The position numbers were made by a program, and so were the translations under genes. Of a stretch of 64,000 nucleotides of DNA, positions 1-7,879 are shown piece by piece (within the stretch, counting starts at the first letter, position 1; each line of letters starts with the position of its first letter). The stretch lies in NCBI GenBank assembly GCA_019245755.1, contig JAFARC010000016.1:1-64000 (forward strand), read 5' to 3'. Under the pieces are notes generated by a model, which saw nothing but the letters and a program-made list of their open reading frames with translations, was not told the origin of the DNA and ran no database searches. This DNA is from Mycobacteriaceae bacterium. GTDB lineage: Bacteria; Actinomycetota; Actinomycetes; Mycobacteriales; Mycobacteriaceae.

Positions 1-2225
1 TGGGCCCGCGTGATGCGTCCCACGTATTGGACGAGTCTGTTCTTAAAGGTGATCGGAGCGGCAAGAAACAGTGTGTCCAACGCCGGGCAGTCGAATCCCT
101 CGCCGATGAATGAGCCGGTGCCAACGATCAGCAGGGGATCGGTATCGGCGGTGGGGTTGGCGAGTTGTTCGGACACTTCACGCCGCTGCCGCGCCCTCAT
201 CTGGCCGCTCAGCACGACGACTGGCTTTCCGGCGCTGCGGAGGCGCTCAGCGAGTGCGTTGAGATGGTCGATCCACGTGGTCAGCACCAGGACGTTGGCA
301 CCGTCGGTGTGGGCGGCGAGCACGTCGTTGATGATCTGGTCGAGCCGGGCTTCATCGGCGATCAGTGCTCGGTAGATCTCGGCCATTCCGCCTGGCGCGC
401 TGGGATCGGCCTGCCCGGTGTATCGGAACTGGGTGGGGTGCAGGTGCAGAACCGGGTGCGGAGCGAACAGATTGGTATCCGCCGACGGGAGCTGGCCGGC
501 GGCAGGGCCTTCGAGGGTGACGTGATGTGATCCGAGTTGGTGATAGATGAGGTCTTCAAGACCGTCGCGGCGCTCGGGTGTGGCGGTGAGACCAAGCCAG
601 TATTTGGCAGGTATTCGATTGATGACGTGAAAGAAGGCGCTGGCGGCGATGTGGTGGCATTCGTCGGCCACGACGAAACCGTAGCCACCTGTGAGGTCTT
701 CGATGTTGTCACGGCGGGCGAGTGTGGGTAACAGAGCGATGTCGATGCTGCCGGTGGTTTTGGATCGCCCGCCGCCGATTTGTCCGCATTTGAATCCGAG
801 ATGCTTTTGAAGCCGGTCACGCCATTGGTCTGCCAGTGCTTTGCGGTCGACGAGGATGAGGGTCGAGGTAGTGCGAGAGGCGATTGCGGCGCAGGCAATC
901 AGTGTCTTGCCCGAACCAGGGGGAGCAATTAGCACACTTGTGTCTTCCTCAACGAGATCTCGGGTAGCGGCGGCTTGCTCGGTCCTGAGTGGGGTTAAGC
1001 AGCTGAATTCACAACTATCGCCTGCGGCGCGCTTGTCGTCGATCCGCAACGTACTGCCGGCTGAGTCGACCAGGTCCGTCAAGAGCGTGTACAGGCCGCG
1101 CGGCAGGACAAGATCGCCCTCAGCCGTCTCGTCGTAGCTATAGAGAAAGCGTGGAGTGTCCCAGGTGCTGCGCCGAGCACGCTGGCGAGCGTCAAACTCG
1201 GGGTTGCGGATCGAGGCTGCGTGTTTGACGGCCGCAATCATGGCTGGGCCAAGGTCGTTGGCGGTCAGGGTGAGTCGGGATGCAAAGGTCGCTCGGATGA
1301 TCGATGCCGGCCTCGGCACAATTCTGGAAGACGTAGGTAAGTGCAGTTTCCGCACGCGGTGCCCGAATTGCGGGGCGGGCAGCGTGCGAACCAGTGCCGT
1401 CACGTCCTTCTGCGACAACCGCGCGATGCTGGACAGGTAGGCCCATTGGTCGTCGAAGGGTTCGAGCGTGGCGGGGTCGAGGAATAGCGTCGTGCCATGT
1501 TGGCGGCGTTTGCCATTGAGTGGTGCGGCGATGAGATTGCCCATGCCGCGGCCTGTGTGGACATCTTGGGAGGGAAACAGGCGGTCATAGCTGCTGAGGT
1601 GCATGCTGCCGCGGAGTTGAAAAGCCTCGCCGAGGAGGCTGGTTGCGATGCTGCGGGCTGTTGCCGCCGATGTGGCCTGCGCAAAGAAGATCCACACGTG
1701 TGCTCCTCGGCCGGACTGCGATACTTCCAATGCCGCCGGAACCTTGTGGGCACGTGCAGCTTTCATGTAGGCCAGTGCATCGAGCATCGCTGCCTCTTTG
1801 TCGAAGTCAGCCGCGACCCACCAACAAGTGTCATCGTCACCCAATGGGTACAGGCCGATGTGAACGTCGCCGCGCAGATGTTCGTCGATGACGTCGGCCG
1901 TCAGTGGAAGATAAGGCGCGTCGGCGCGGTTCATGCCTTTGCGCCAGTAGCCGCGGATGGCGGGCATCCAACCGGATCGGCCGTCGCGCCGGTTCTCCCA
2001 CCGCAGGGCATAAACGTCCGGGCGGGAACGAAAGAGATCAAGATAGAACCCAATTTTGTCCTGGGGCGCGGACGTAATGTTCACCGGCGACTCCGGTGCG
2101 CCAGAGAGGGTGGCTTGATCCGGCTGGGCTGCTCGGGCCTGCTCTCCGCTCAGTTTCAGGAGGCGACGCAAGCGCACATTGTCGGCACGCAACGTCTCCA
2201 ACTCGCCCGGGAACCGCTCCTGCAT
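1..2225 (-). CDS. TOTE conflict-system primase-helicase, C-terminus cut by window edge
   Basis: Read leftward from an ATG at 2225, 741 codons are open up to position 3 with no stop, so the gene leaves the window. Residues about 50-300 look like the archaeo-eukaryotic primase domain of TOTE conflict systems: CWWVAADFD with the D140/D142 metal pair, HVWIFF at 176-181, SYDRLFPSQD from 212, then GNLIAAPLNGK and DQWAYLSSI. A superfamily 2 helicase follows: Walker A APPGSGKT (K440), DECH box at 521-524, LTATPERRDG, and motif VI QYVGRITR at 733-740. Family knowledge: such proteins are proposed to act against invading DNA, with primase and helicase joined to a nuclease or other effector. It lies 75 bp behind the toxin gene on the same strand. 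The start is uncertain: a GTG two codons upstream is possible and no clear ribosome site is seen. Confidence 0.85.
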   Translation of the reverse strand, partial: MQERFPGELETLRADNVRLRRLLKLSGEQARAAQPDQATLSGAPESPVNITSAPQDKIGFYLDLFRSRPDVYALRWENRRDGRSGWMPAIRGYWRKGMNRADAPYLPLTADVIDEHLRGDVHIGLYPLGDDDTCWWVAADFDKEAAMLDALAYMKAARAHKVPAALEVSQSGRGAHVWIFFAQATSAATARSIATSLLGEAFQLRGSMHLSSYDRLFPSQDVHTGRGMGNLIAAPLNGKRRQHGTTLFLDPATLEPFDDQWAYLSSIARLSQKDVTALVRTLPAPQFGHRVRKLHLPTSSRIVPRPASIIRATFASRLTLTANDLGPAMIAAVKHAASIRNPEFDARQRARRSTWDTPRFLYSYDETAEGDLVLPRGLYTLLTDLVDSAGSTLRIDDKRAAGDSCEFSCLTPLRTEQAAATRDLVEEDTSVLIAPPGSGKTLIACAAIASRTTSTLILVDRKALADQWRDRLQKHLGFKCGQIGGGRSKTTGSIDIALLPTLARRDNIEDLTGGYGFVVADECHHIAASAFFHVINRIPAKYWLGLTATPERRDGLEDLIYHQLGSHHVTLEGPAAGQLPSADTNLFAPHPVLHLHPTQFRYTGQADPSAPGGMAEIYRALIADEARLDQIINDVLAAHTDGANVLVLTTWIDHLNALAERLRSAGKPVVVLSGQMRARQRREVSEQLANPTADTDPLLIVGTGSFIGEGFDCPALDTLFLAAPITFKNRLVQYVGRITRA

Positions 2226-2300
2226 AACCACAGTCTGCCGATCGTTGCAACTGCGACGCCGGATGACGACTTACAACGTGTCGAGTTTCCTGACTCACTG

Positions 2301-2873
2301 TCAGGTAGCCGCCCGGATCAGCTCGGTCGCCTCAGTCATCCGGTATCGGTGAACCAGCTGCCTCAAAATCTCGTCCGTAGTCAGTGGTGGTGCTTCGTAT
2401 TTGGACGCCATGGTCTGTACGGCCCGCAGCGCAACGGCTGGTGACGCCGCTACGGTGCCTGCGGCAAACTCGCCGGCGTTGAGGACCTTGATGGGCGCGG
2501 GAATCTTGTCAGTCGGAAAGTCCTTGCGATTTTCGGTGACGATGGCGCCTGCTCCGCCGACGAGCGCTGCTGCCACCACGTGTTCATCGTCGGGGTCCGG
2601 CAGATTAAAGGTGCCATCGTGCGGTTCCCAATTTTCTACGAGCGCGTCGTCGAAAGCGGTTGTCATCTTGTCAATCAACTGACGGGCCCGCGCCGCTGCG
2701 GCATCGAGCTGTTCTCCGCGGTTGATCAGCTTTCGTGCCTCGTGATACTCGAGTTCGGCCAGGATTTCGATTGACCACAGTGGTCGATACAGTCCTTCGA
2801 CTGCGAGGGAAAGCAGGAAGTCTCGCTGCAAGCTCGGCCATAGCACCGACGTGTCCAGGAGAGCGGCGAACAT
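2301..2873 (-). CDS. PIN-domain ribonuclease toxin (VapC-like)
   Basis: This 190-residue protein begins with the typical PIN strand ALLDTSV (D7), followed by acidic residues at E40/E42, a DPDDEHV stretch at 93-99 and TENRKDF at 113-119, which supply the acidic metal site of PIN nucleases. Family members cut RNA and serve as toxins of toxin-antitoxin pairs. The C-terminal 60 residues extend beyond the PIN core and are longer than in classical VapC toxins of about 130 residues. The gene starts 14 bp after the upstream HTH gene and is read with it, which is the arrangement of a toxin-antitoxin operon. The target RNA cannot be read from the sequence. Confidence 0.85.
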   Translation of the reverse strand: MFAALLDTSVLWPSLQRDFLLSLAVEGLYRPLWSIEILAELEYHEARKLINRGEQLDAAAARARQLIDKMTTAFDDALVENWEPHDGTFNLPDPDDEHVVAAALVGGAGAIVTENRKDFPTDKIPAPIKVLNAGEFAAGTVAASPAVALRAVQTMASKYEAPPLTTDEILRQLVHRYRMTEATELIRAAT

Positions 2874-2887
2874 TGCTGCCGATGGTG

Positions 2888-3421
2888 TCAGCTCGGCTGG
2901 GCTGCTTTCTTTCGACGCGCCGCCACCGCGCGGCGCGCTTCGCGTAGTTGCTTTCGGATCGTCTCCGGATCGTCGTTGCTGTCGATGTCGGCGGTCGCCG
3001 CCAGTGCGTCGTATTGACGCTTGCGGCGCTCCTCCCGATAGGACAGCACGTCGTCAAGAAGGAGTCGATGTCGGTTGCCGATTCGTTCGGCAGGAAGAAC
3101 GTTGTCATTGATCAGCCGCACGACGGTCGGTCGACTCACGCCGAGAAGATCGGCCGCCTGCTGCGTGGTCAGTGTCATGGTTTGTGGCGCGACGGTCACC
3201 GCCTTGCCCGCGTGAAGCGCTGCCACCACTTTCGTCAAGGCCTGATGGATTGCTTCTGGCAGCTCGACGCGGTCATGCTCGTCGACGCCGATTAGGGCGT
3301 AACTCGGGGAAGCTGCGGCACCGTGACGGCGCTCGTGAGCTGCCAGAAAGCCGGCCACCGGTGCGAGCTGCTCCGGGTGGTCAGGGAGAAACGTCGCGGT
3401 CTCGACCGCTTCAGTCCCCAC
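2888..3421 (-). CDS. Excisionase-type HTH antitoxin / DNA-binding protein
   Basis: This is a 177-residue protein with a GTG start. Residues about 84-130 form a MerR/excisionase-type helix-turn-helix (TTQQAADLLGVSRPTVVRLI, then NRHRLLLDDVLSYREERR). The N-terminal 80 residues contain an LPEAIHQAL segment often seen ahead of such domains; the C-terminal 45 residues are charged and may bind the toxin. It is the first gene of the leftward operon and is followed after 14 bp by the PIN toxin. Xis-type HTH proteins paired with PIN proteins are a recognised alternative to AbrB- or RHH-type VapB antitoxins. A large palindrome 18 bp before the start suggests autoregulation. Confidence 0.8.
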   Translation of the reverse strand: MGTEAVETATFLPDHPEQLAPVAGFLAAHERRHGAAASPSYALIGVDEHDRVELPEAIHQALTKVVAALHAGKAVTVAPQTMTLTTQQAADLLGVSRPTVVRLINDNVLPAERIGNRHRLLLDDVLSYREERRKRQYDALAATADIDSNDDPETIRKQLREARRAVAARRKKAAQPS

Positions 3422-3439
3422 GCGAGGTCACCACCTATC

Positions 3440-3471
3440 CGAATGAAGCGAAATTATTTTCGGGACATTCG
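3440..3471. promoter_or_regulatory. Nested palindromic operator of the toxin-antitoxin operon
   Basis: A perfectly symmetric 32-bp element is made of outer arms CGAATG/CATTCG and inner arms CGAAA/TTTCG, separated by 3-bp spacers around an AT-rich TTAT centre. It ends 18 bp upstream of the GTG of the HTH gene and lies in an AT-rich patch that also suits a promoter. Two nested dyads imply binding of two dimers, or of one extended dimer. Binding by the adjacent excisionase-type protein is inferred, not shown. Confidence 0.65.
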
Positions 3472-3559
3472 AATACTACATCAATCAGGAGCTCGCGTCC
3501 AGGCGGCTTGAACGGGCCGCCAGGCCGCCAGCGGCCCGCTGTTGTGGCGACCGGACCGG

Positions 3560-4009
3560 CTAGCCGCATGGGGCGTCGGCGCATCGGGGGCAGATTCCGT
3601 ACAGGTCGATGTGGTGAGTGACGTCGGCGAAGCCGTGTTGGCGGGCCAAGTGGCTGGTGTGTTGTTCCAGTGTCGTGGGGGTGAATCCGACCGCGTGACC
3701 GCATCGCCGGCACAGCAGGTAGTGATGGTGTCCGTTGTCGGTGCGCAGCCGGTAGAGGGTTTCGCCGTCTTCGGCGCGTTGGGTTTCGACGGTGCGCTGG
3801 TCGGTGAAGGTCTGCAGGATCCGGTACACGGTGGCCAGCCCGACCCGCAAGGGTCGCTGTCGATTCAGCTCGAGGTGAAGTTGCTGGGCGCTGCGGAAGT
3901 GGTCGCTGCCGCCCAGCATGTCGAGGACCGCTTGTTGTTGAGCGGTCCGTCGCCGCCGTGGCACAGCTGCCGGGCTGTCGTGGCGCTGCACGCGGGCGAA
4001 CCGGGTCAT
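3560..4009 (-). CDS. Fur-family metalloregulator, Zur-like
   Basis: The 149-residue protein has the Fur fold: a winged helix at about 22-85 (AQQLHLELN, LATVYRILQTF), then the metal and dimer domain with HHH at 94-96, C100-x2-C103 and C140-x2-C143, the two CxxC pairs of the structural zinc site. It is the last gene of the zinc-transporter operon and overlaps the permease stop by 4 bp (ATGA), so it is made from the same message it probably represses. The perfect dyad before the lipoprotein gene resembles mycobacterial Zur boxes. Mycobacteria also carry Zur/FurB elsewhere, so this is probably a paralogue. Zinc rather than iron or manganese sensing is inferred from context. Confidence 0.85.
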   Translation of the reverse strand: MTRFARVQRHDSPAAVPRRRRTAQQQAVLDMLGGSDHFRSAQQLHLELNRQRPLRVGLATVYRILQTFTDQRTVETQRAEDGETLYRLRTDNGHHHYLLCRRCGHAVGFTPTTLEQHTSHLARQHGFADVTHHIDLYGICPRCADAPCG

Positions 4010-4848
4010 CCCACCGCGGCCCCGGCGCGGAAGACATGCTCGCGGCCGCCCAGCAGGCCGGTGAGAAGATAGATCGCCGCGGCGGTGCTCATGATGGTGA
4101 AGCTGGCCGGTGCGGCCGGGATGGCGTAGGCCAGGCTGACACCGATCCAGATCGCGGCGGCGGCCAGCGCTGCCGACAGCCAGAAACCGTGCCAGGGCCG
4201 GCTGACCAGCCGCGCGGCGGCCGCGGCCGGCGCGGCGAGCAAGCCGAGTACGAGCAGCGCGCCGATGATCTGGGTGGCTTCGGCGACGGTCGCGCCGATC
4301 AGGGCCAAAAACAGCGCGTCCAGCAGCCGGGTGCGCACCCCGGCGGCGGCAGCGACGGCCGGGTCGATGGTGGCGAACAGCAACGGACGCGCGATCGCGA
4401 AGAGCACCAGCCCGGCGGCGGCGGACACCGCGACGGCGATGACGGTGGCGTGCTCACTGATCCCGAAGATGCTGCCGAACAGCACGTTGACGTTGGCGGT
4501 GCCGTTGTTCCCGCTGCCGTGGGTGGTGTAGTAGGTCAACAACAGCACACCCAGCCCAAGGACCCAGGAAAAAAACGAACCGATCGCCACGTCGTCGCTA
4601 CGCTTTCCGCTGCCCGCGCCCAGGCCTAGCCCGGTGACGATGGTGGCGGCGAACAGCCCGGCGCGTAGGTCCAGGCCCGCCACCAGCGCCGCCATCGCAC
4701 CGGTGTAGGCGACGTGTCCGAGCGCGTCGCCGGCGAACACCTGCCCGCGCAACACCAGGAAGTACCCGGCCAGCCCGCACAGCAGCGCCACCGCGGTGCC
4801 CGCGATCAGGGCGTGGATGATGAACGCGTGGTGCAGCATCGCCATCAT
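4006..4848 (-). CDS. Metal ABC transporter permease (ZnuB family), second subunit
   Basis: This is a 280-residue polytopic membrane protein of the ABC-3 family, with about eight hydrophobic segments. It is homologous to the preceding permease, sharing the LLGATxVSEHATV/PLLFATIDPAVAAAAG type of core: here FGSIFGISEH, then RPLLFATIDP. I place the start at 4848 (ATGATG), where the ATG overlaps the TGA of the upstream permease; the frame is open further upstream but loses membrane character. Two permease genes in one operon suggest a heterodimeric channel working with the ATPase and the lipoprotein. The 3' end overlaps the Fur gene by 4 bp. Confidence 0.88.
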   Translation of the reverse strand: MMAMLHHAFIIHALIAGTAVALLCGLAGYFLVLRGQVFAGDALGHVAYTGAMAALVAGLDLRAGLFAATIVTGLGLGAGSGKRSDDVAIGSFFSWVLGLGVLLLTYYTTHGSGNNGTANVNVLFGSIFGISEHATVIAVAVSAAAGLVLFAIARPLLFATIDPAVAAAAGVRTRLLDALFLALIGATVAEATQIIGALLVLGLLAAPAAAAARLVSRPWHGFWLSAALAAAAIWIGVSLAYAIPAAPASFTIMSTAAAIYLLTGLLGGREHVFRAGAAVG

Positions 4849-5762
4849 GTCGTCGCCATCTGCGACACCTGCGCTTGCCGCGGCCCGGCGCGACGCCTTG
4901 CCCGTTCCAGGCCGGCGCGGTAGCCGACGGCCAGCAGGTAGCTGCCGTAGCCGAAGCTGGACACCCAGAACCCGATCGGGTACGGGGAGAAAAACGCGCA
5001 CCCCATGCCGATCCATGTGACCGCGACCGCGATCAGCGCCGACAGCGCGATGCCTAGCCCTGGCCGGGCGGTCAGCTGCTGGGCGGCCGCGGGCGGGGCC
5101 ACCAGCAGCGCGAACACCAGCAGGCTGCCGGTGACCTGGCTGGCGGCCGCAGCTGCGATGCCTAGCACCACCAGGAACACGGTCGCGACCAGCTGGGTCG
5201 GAACACCATGGGCGGCGGCCGCCACCGGATCGATCGACGTAAACAGCAGCGGCCGCCCGATTACGGCCAGCAGGCCAAGACAGACCACTGCGGCGACGAG
5301 GACCAGCGCGACCTGGCGGCTGCTGACCCCGGCGATGGTCCCGAACAGCAGATTGGTCAAATCAGACAGAAATCCGTGATAGAGGCTCACGAACAGCAGA
5401 CCGGTGGCCAGGGCGAAGGCCTGCACCGTCCCGATCACCGCCGATTCCTCGGCGAAGCCGCCCAGCCCACCCGGGCGCGTGGGTGGCGAAAGCAGGGCGA
5501 TGGCCACCGCCGCGCCGACGCAGGCCGCGAAATAGCCGTACCCGGTGGCCACGCCCAACCACGCCGCCGCCGCCGCGCCGGGGAACCCGATCACCGCCAG
5601 GGTGTGCCCGGCGAAGCTTTCCCGCCGCAGCACCATCATCCAGCCGACCACCCCGGCCACCCCGGCGACAATGCCGCCGGCGCGCACCGCGTTGACCATG
5701 AACGGGTAGGACAGCATCTGCTGCACGTCGGCGATCAGGTCCCAACTGAATTGGGGATTCAC
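4845..5762 (-). CDS. Metal ABC transporter permease (ZnuB family), first subunit
   Basis: The protein has 305 residues, with a short N-terminal amphipathic stretch and then about eight transmembrane segments. It has typical ABC-3 permease features, including GWMMVLRRESFAGHTLAVIG near residues 40-60, the cytoplasmic coupling region, and RPLLFTSIDPVAAAAHGV. The C-terminus is basic (ERARRRAGPRQ). The ATG overlaps the TGA of the ATPase gene by 4 bp and its own stop overlaps the next permease, so the genes are translationally coupled. It moves divalent metal across the cytoplasmic membrane, probably as a heterodimer with the following subunit. Confidence 0.88.
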   Translation of the reverse strand: MNPQFSWDLIADVQQMLSYPFMVNAVRAGGIVAGVAGVVGWMMVLRRESFAGHTLAVIGFPGAAAAAWLGVATGYGYFAACVGAAVAIALLSPPTRPGGLGGFAEESAVIGTVQAFALATGLLFVSLYHGFLSDLTNLLFGTIAGVSSRQVALVLVAAVVCLGLLAVIGRPLLFTSIDPVAAAAHGVPTQLVATVFLVVLGIAAAAASQVTGSLLVFALLVAPPAAAQQLTARPGLGIALSALIAVAVTWIGMGCAFFSPYPIGFWVSSFGYGSYLLAVGYRAGLERARRRAGPRQAQVSQMATT

Positions 5763-6637
5763 GCCCGCTCCGCCGTGTGCGCGGGCGGCACGTCGGGCTG
5801 GCCCACCACGACCAGCCGCCCGGTCCGGTCGCGCAAGACTTCGATGGGGATCCCGTACAGGGCGCTGAGCTGCTCGGCGGTGATCACCTCATCGGGGGCG
5901 CCGATCACCGCGGTGCCGCGCGCCAGGTACAGCACCCGGTCTAGGTAGGGCAGGATCGGGTTCACGTCGTGGGCGACCATCACCACCGCGACGCGTTCGC
6001 GCCGGCAGATGTCGCGCACCAGGGCGCTGATCCCCGCTTGACTGGTCACATCCAGGCTGTCGAGCGCCTCGTCGAGCAACAACAGCTGGGGCCGGCGCAC
6101 CAGGGCCTGGGCGACGAGCAGCCGCTGCTGCTCGCCCCCGGAACACTGCCCGATCGGGCGCTGCGCATACCCACCGGCGCCCACCAGCTCGATCACCTCG
6201 TCGAGCCGGCGCCGCCGGGCGTCGAACCGTCCGGGTGCCACCAGCCGGGCCAGCCACGGTAGTGGTGTGCCCCAGTGCGCCCCATCCAGGCCGAGGGACA
6301 CGACGTCGACCCCGCGGATGCGCAGGCCGGCATCAAACGCGCGCCGCTGTGGTACATAGCCGATGCGCGCGTTGCGCCGTCCCGCCCGCGCGCCCAGCAC
6401 CTCTACGGTGCCGCCGGCTGGTTGCAGCCCCAACAGCACCTTGAGTAGCGTCGATTTGCCCGACCCGTTGGGTCCGAGCACCGCCACGAACTCGCCGGGA
6501 GCGATGTCCAGGGACACCTGCGACCACACCGTGCGCCCGCCCACCACCACCGACGCGTCGCGCATCCGGATCACCGCGTCAGCGCCCCCCGCGCCGACGG
6601 CCGGGTGCGCGATCGGGTCGGGAACCGTGGCGGTCAC
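5759..6637 (-). CDS. Metal ABC transporter ATP-binding protein (ZnuC family)
   Basis: This 292-residue ATPase has Walker A GPNGSGKST at about 55-63, a Q-loop in GYVPQRR, the ABC signature CSGGEQQR, Walker B LLLLDEALDSLD and the H-loop VAHDVNP. Walker B has alanine where family members usually have proline (DEA for DEP), a conservative change. The start is GTG, 6 bp after the lipoprotein stop. It energises metal uptake by the two permeases. An N-terminal extension of about 20 residues precedes the ABC core. Confidence 0.9.
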   Translation of the reverse strand: MTATVPDPIAHPAVGAGGADAVIRMRDASVVVGGRTVWSQVSLDIAPGEFVAVLGPNGSGKSTLLKVLLGLQPAGGTVEVLGARAGRRNARIGYVPQRRAFDAGLRIRGVDVVSLGLDGAHWGTPLPWLARLVAPGRFDARRRRLDEVIELVGAGGYAQRPIGQCSGGEQQRLLVAQALVRRPQLLLLDEALDSLDVTSQAGISALVRDICRRERVAVVMVAHDVNPILPYLDRVLYLARGTAVIGAPDEVITAEQLSALYGIPIEVLRDRTGRLVVVGQPDVPPAHTAERA

Positions 6638-6643
6638 TGACTT

Positions 6644-7591
6644 CTACTTCCCGGTGGCGGCGTGCAGGGCCGCCTCCAGTCCGGACAACTGCGAGGACTG
6701 CCAATCCTGAAACGTCGCGTTGGCCGGTGCCAGCGTCTCGGTCACCGTCGCGATCGGGATGTTCTGCTGTTTGGCGGCGTTGACCTGGGCCTGTACATCG
6801 GGGTTGCTGTTTTGCGTGTTGTAGACATACACCTTGATCGCCTTGGTGGCGATCTGCTGATCGATCGTGGCCTTGTCGGCCGGCGACGGGTCGGTGCCCT
6901 CACTTTCCGCCTTCAAAAACTCAGGTGGCGTGATCAGGTTGAGCCCCAGCGCGTCCGAGAGCGGCGCGAAGATCGATTCACTGGCACCCACGGGGGTGCC
7001 GGAGTACTTGGCTTTGATCTCGGCGATCAGACTGTGGTATTGCGCCAGTCCCTGGTTGAGGAACTGCTGACGTTGCTGATCGAAATACCCCGCGTCGGCC
7101 GGGTCAGCCTTCTGGTAGGCGGTGGTGATGGCGTCGACCACCTTGGCCACCGAGTCCGGCGAATACCACTGGTGCGGGTTGCCGCCCTCAGCCACACCCA
7201 CCGTGTCGCCCACATTGACCACGATGCGCTGCGGGTTGGGGTTGGCGGACAGCAGCTTATCGGCCCACGCGTCATAGCCGATGCCGTTGGCCACCAACAC
7301 TTTCGCATCGGCGACCGTGCGCCCATCAGCAGGTGAGGGCTCGTATTCGTGCGGATCGGTGTCCGGATTGGTGATGATGCTGGTCTCGGTGACCCGATCG
7401 CCCCCGAGCTGCGATGCGATGCTGCCCCACGCGTTGATCGTGGCGACCACATCGAGCTTCCCCGCCGGCGCCCCCGAACCGCTCGTCGGCGGGGACTTCG
7501 GTGTCGTGCTGCAGCCCGCCCCGACCAACAGCGCCACCGCGGCGCACACCGCCGCCACCGCGCGGGGTCCGCACCCACGTCTAACGTTCAT
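6644..7591 (-). CDS. Metal-binding lipoprotein of the ABC transporter (cluster A-I)
   Basis: The protein has 315 residues from the ATG at 7591: an N-terminal hydrophobic stretch with a lipobox ending at C27, a Pro/Ser/Gly linker, then the two-lobed metal-binding fold. Likely ligands are H81 (DPHEYEPSP), H140 (GNPHQWYSP), E205 (GASESIFAP) and possibly E285. The third position is Glu, as in PsaA/TroA, rather than the His of ZnuA, and there is no His-rich loop. I chose this start because the lipoprotein signal begins here and the upstream frame runs through the operator. AAGGAAGG, the ribosome site, lies inside the Zur-like palindrome. It is the first gene of the five-gene uptake operon and feeds metal to the permeases at the outer face of the membrane. 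Confidence 0.88.
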   Translation of the reverse strand: MNVRRGCGPRAVAAVCAAVALLVGAGCSTTPKSPPTSGSGAPAGKLDVVATINAWGSIASQLGGDRVTETSIITNPDTDPHEYEPSPADGRTVADAKVLVANGIGYDAWADKLLSANPNPQRIVVNVGDTVGVAEGGNPHQWYSPDSVAKVVDAITTAYQKADPADAGYFDQQRQQFLNQGLAQYHSLIAEIKAKYSGTPVGASESIFAPLSDALGLNLITPPEFLKAESEGTDPSPADKATIDQQIATKAIKVYVYNTQNSNPDVQAQVNAAKQQNIPIATVTETLAPANATFQDWQSSQLSGLEAALHAATGK

Positions 7592-7604
7592 CCGGCGAAG
7601 CCTT

Positions 7605-7631
7605 CCTTGAAAATGGTTCCCATTTTCAAGG
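7605..7631. promoter_or_regulatory. Zur-like operator
   Basis: Perfect 12-bp arms CCTTGAAAATGG and CCATTTTCAAGG flank a 3-bp spacer. The TGAAAAT...ATTTTCA core resembles Zur boxes of mycobacteria. The element begins 13 bp upstream of the lipoprotein ATG and includes its ribosome-binding site, so bound repressor would cover the start of the transcript. The operon's last gene encodes a Fur-family protein, which is the obvious ligand. The ligase gene starts 249 bp away in the other direction and may or may not be affected. Confidence 0.8.
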
Positions 7632-7879
7632 AGACTGTAGCAGAGCCCGCCCACCCGCGATACTGCAAAACGTTCGACCCGCACGACCGCGACATCTCAG
7701 GCATACGGAATATGCCCTGCGCCGCCGGGTGCCGGGCTGCAGCCGCGCGAAACACCCAGCAGGGTCGCATGTCTGCGGGAAGTGCGCGCCAATGTGGCAG
7801 TTAACGGGCGTTCACGGTTACGATCCCCCGAACCCGACGTAACGGCGTTGGTCGGTTCACCCGATGGGGGAAGTTTGCC

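Noticed and set aside
1497-2444. Long rightward open frame opposite the primase-helicase gene
   Set aside because: It is antisense to codons with clear primase motifs and its own translation shows no family pattern.
3440-3480. LexA (SOS) box before the toxin-antitoxin operon
   Set aside because: TCGAA-like pieces occur, but the mycobacterial consensus TCGAAC-N4-GTTCGA is not met; the nested dyad explains the symmetry better.
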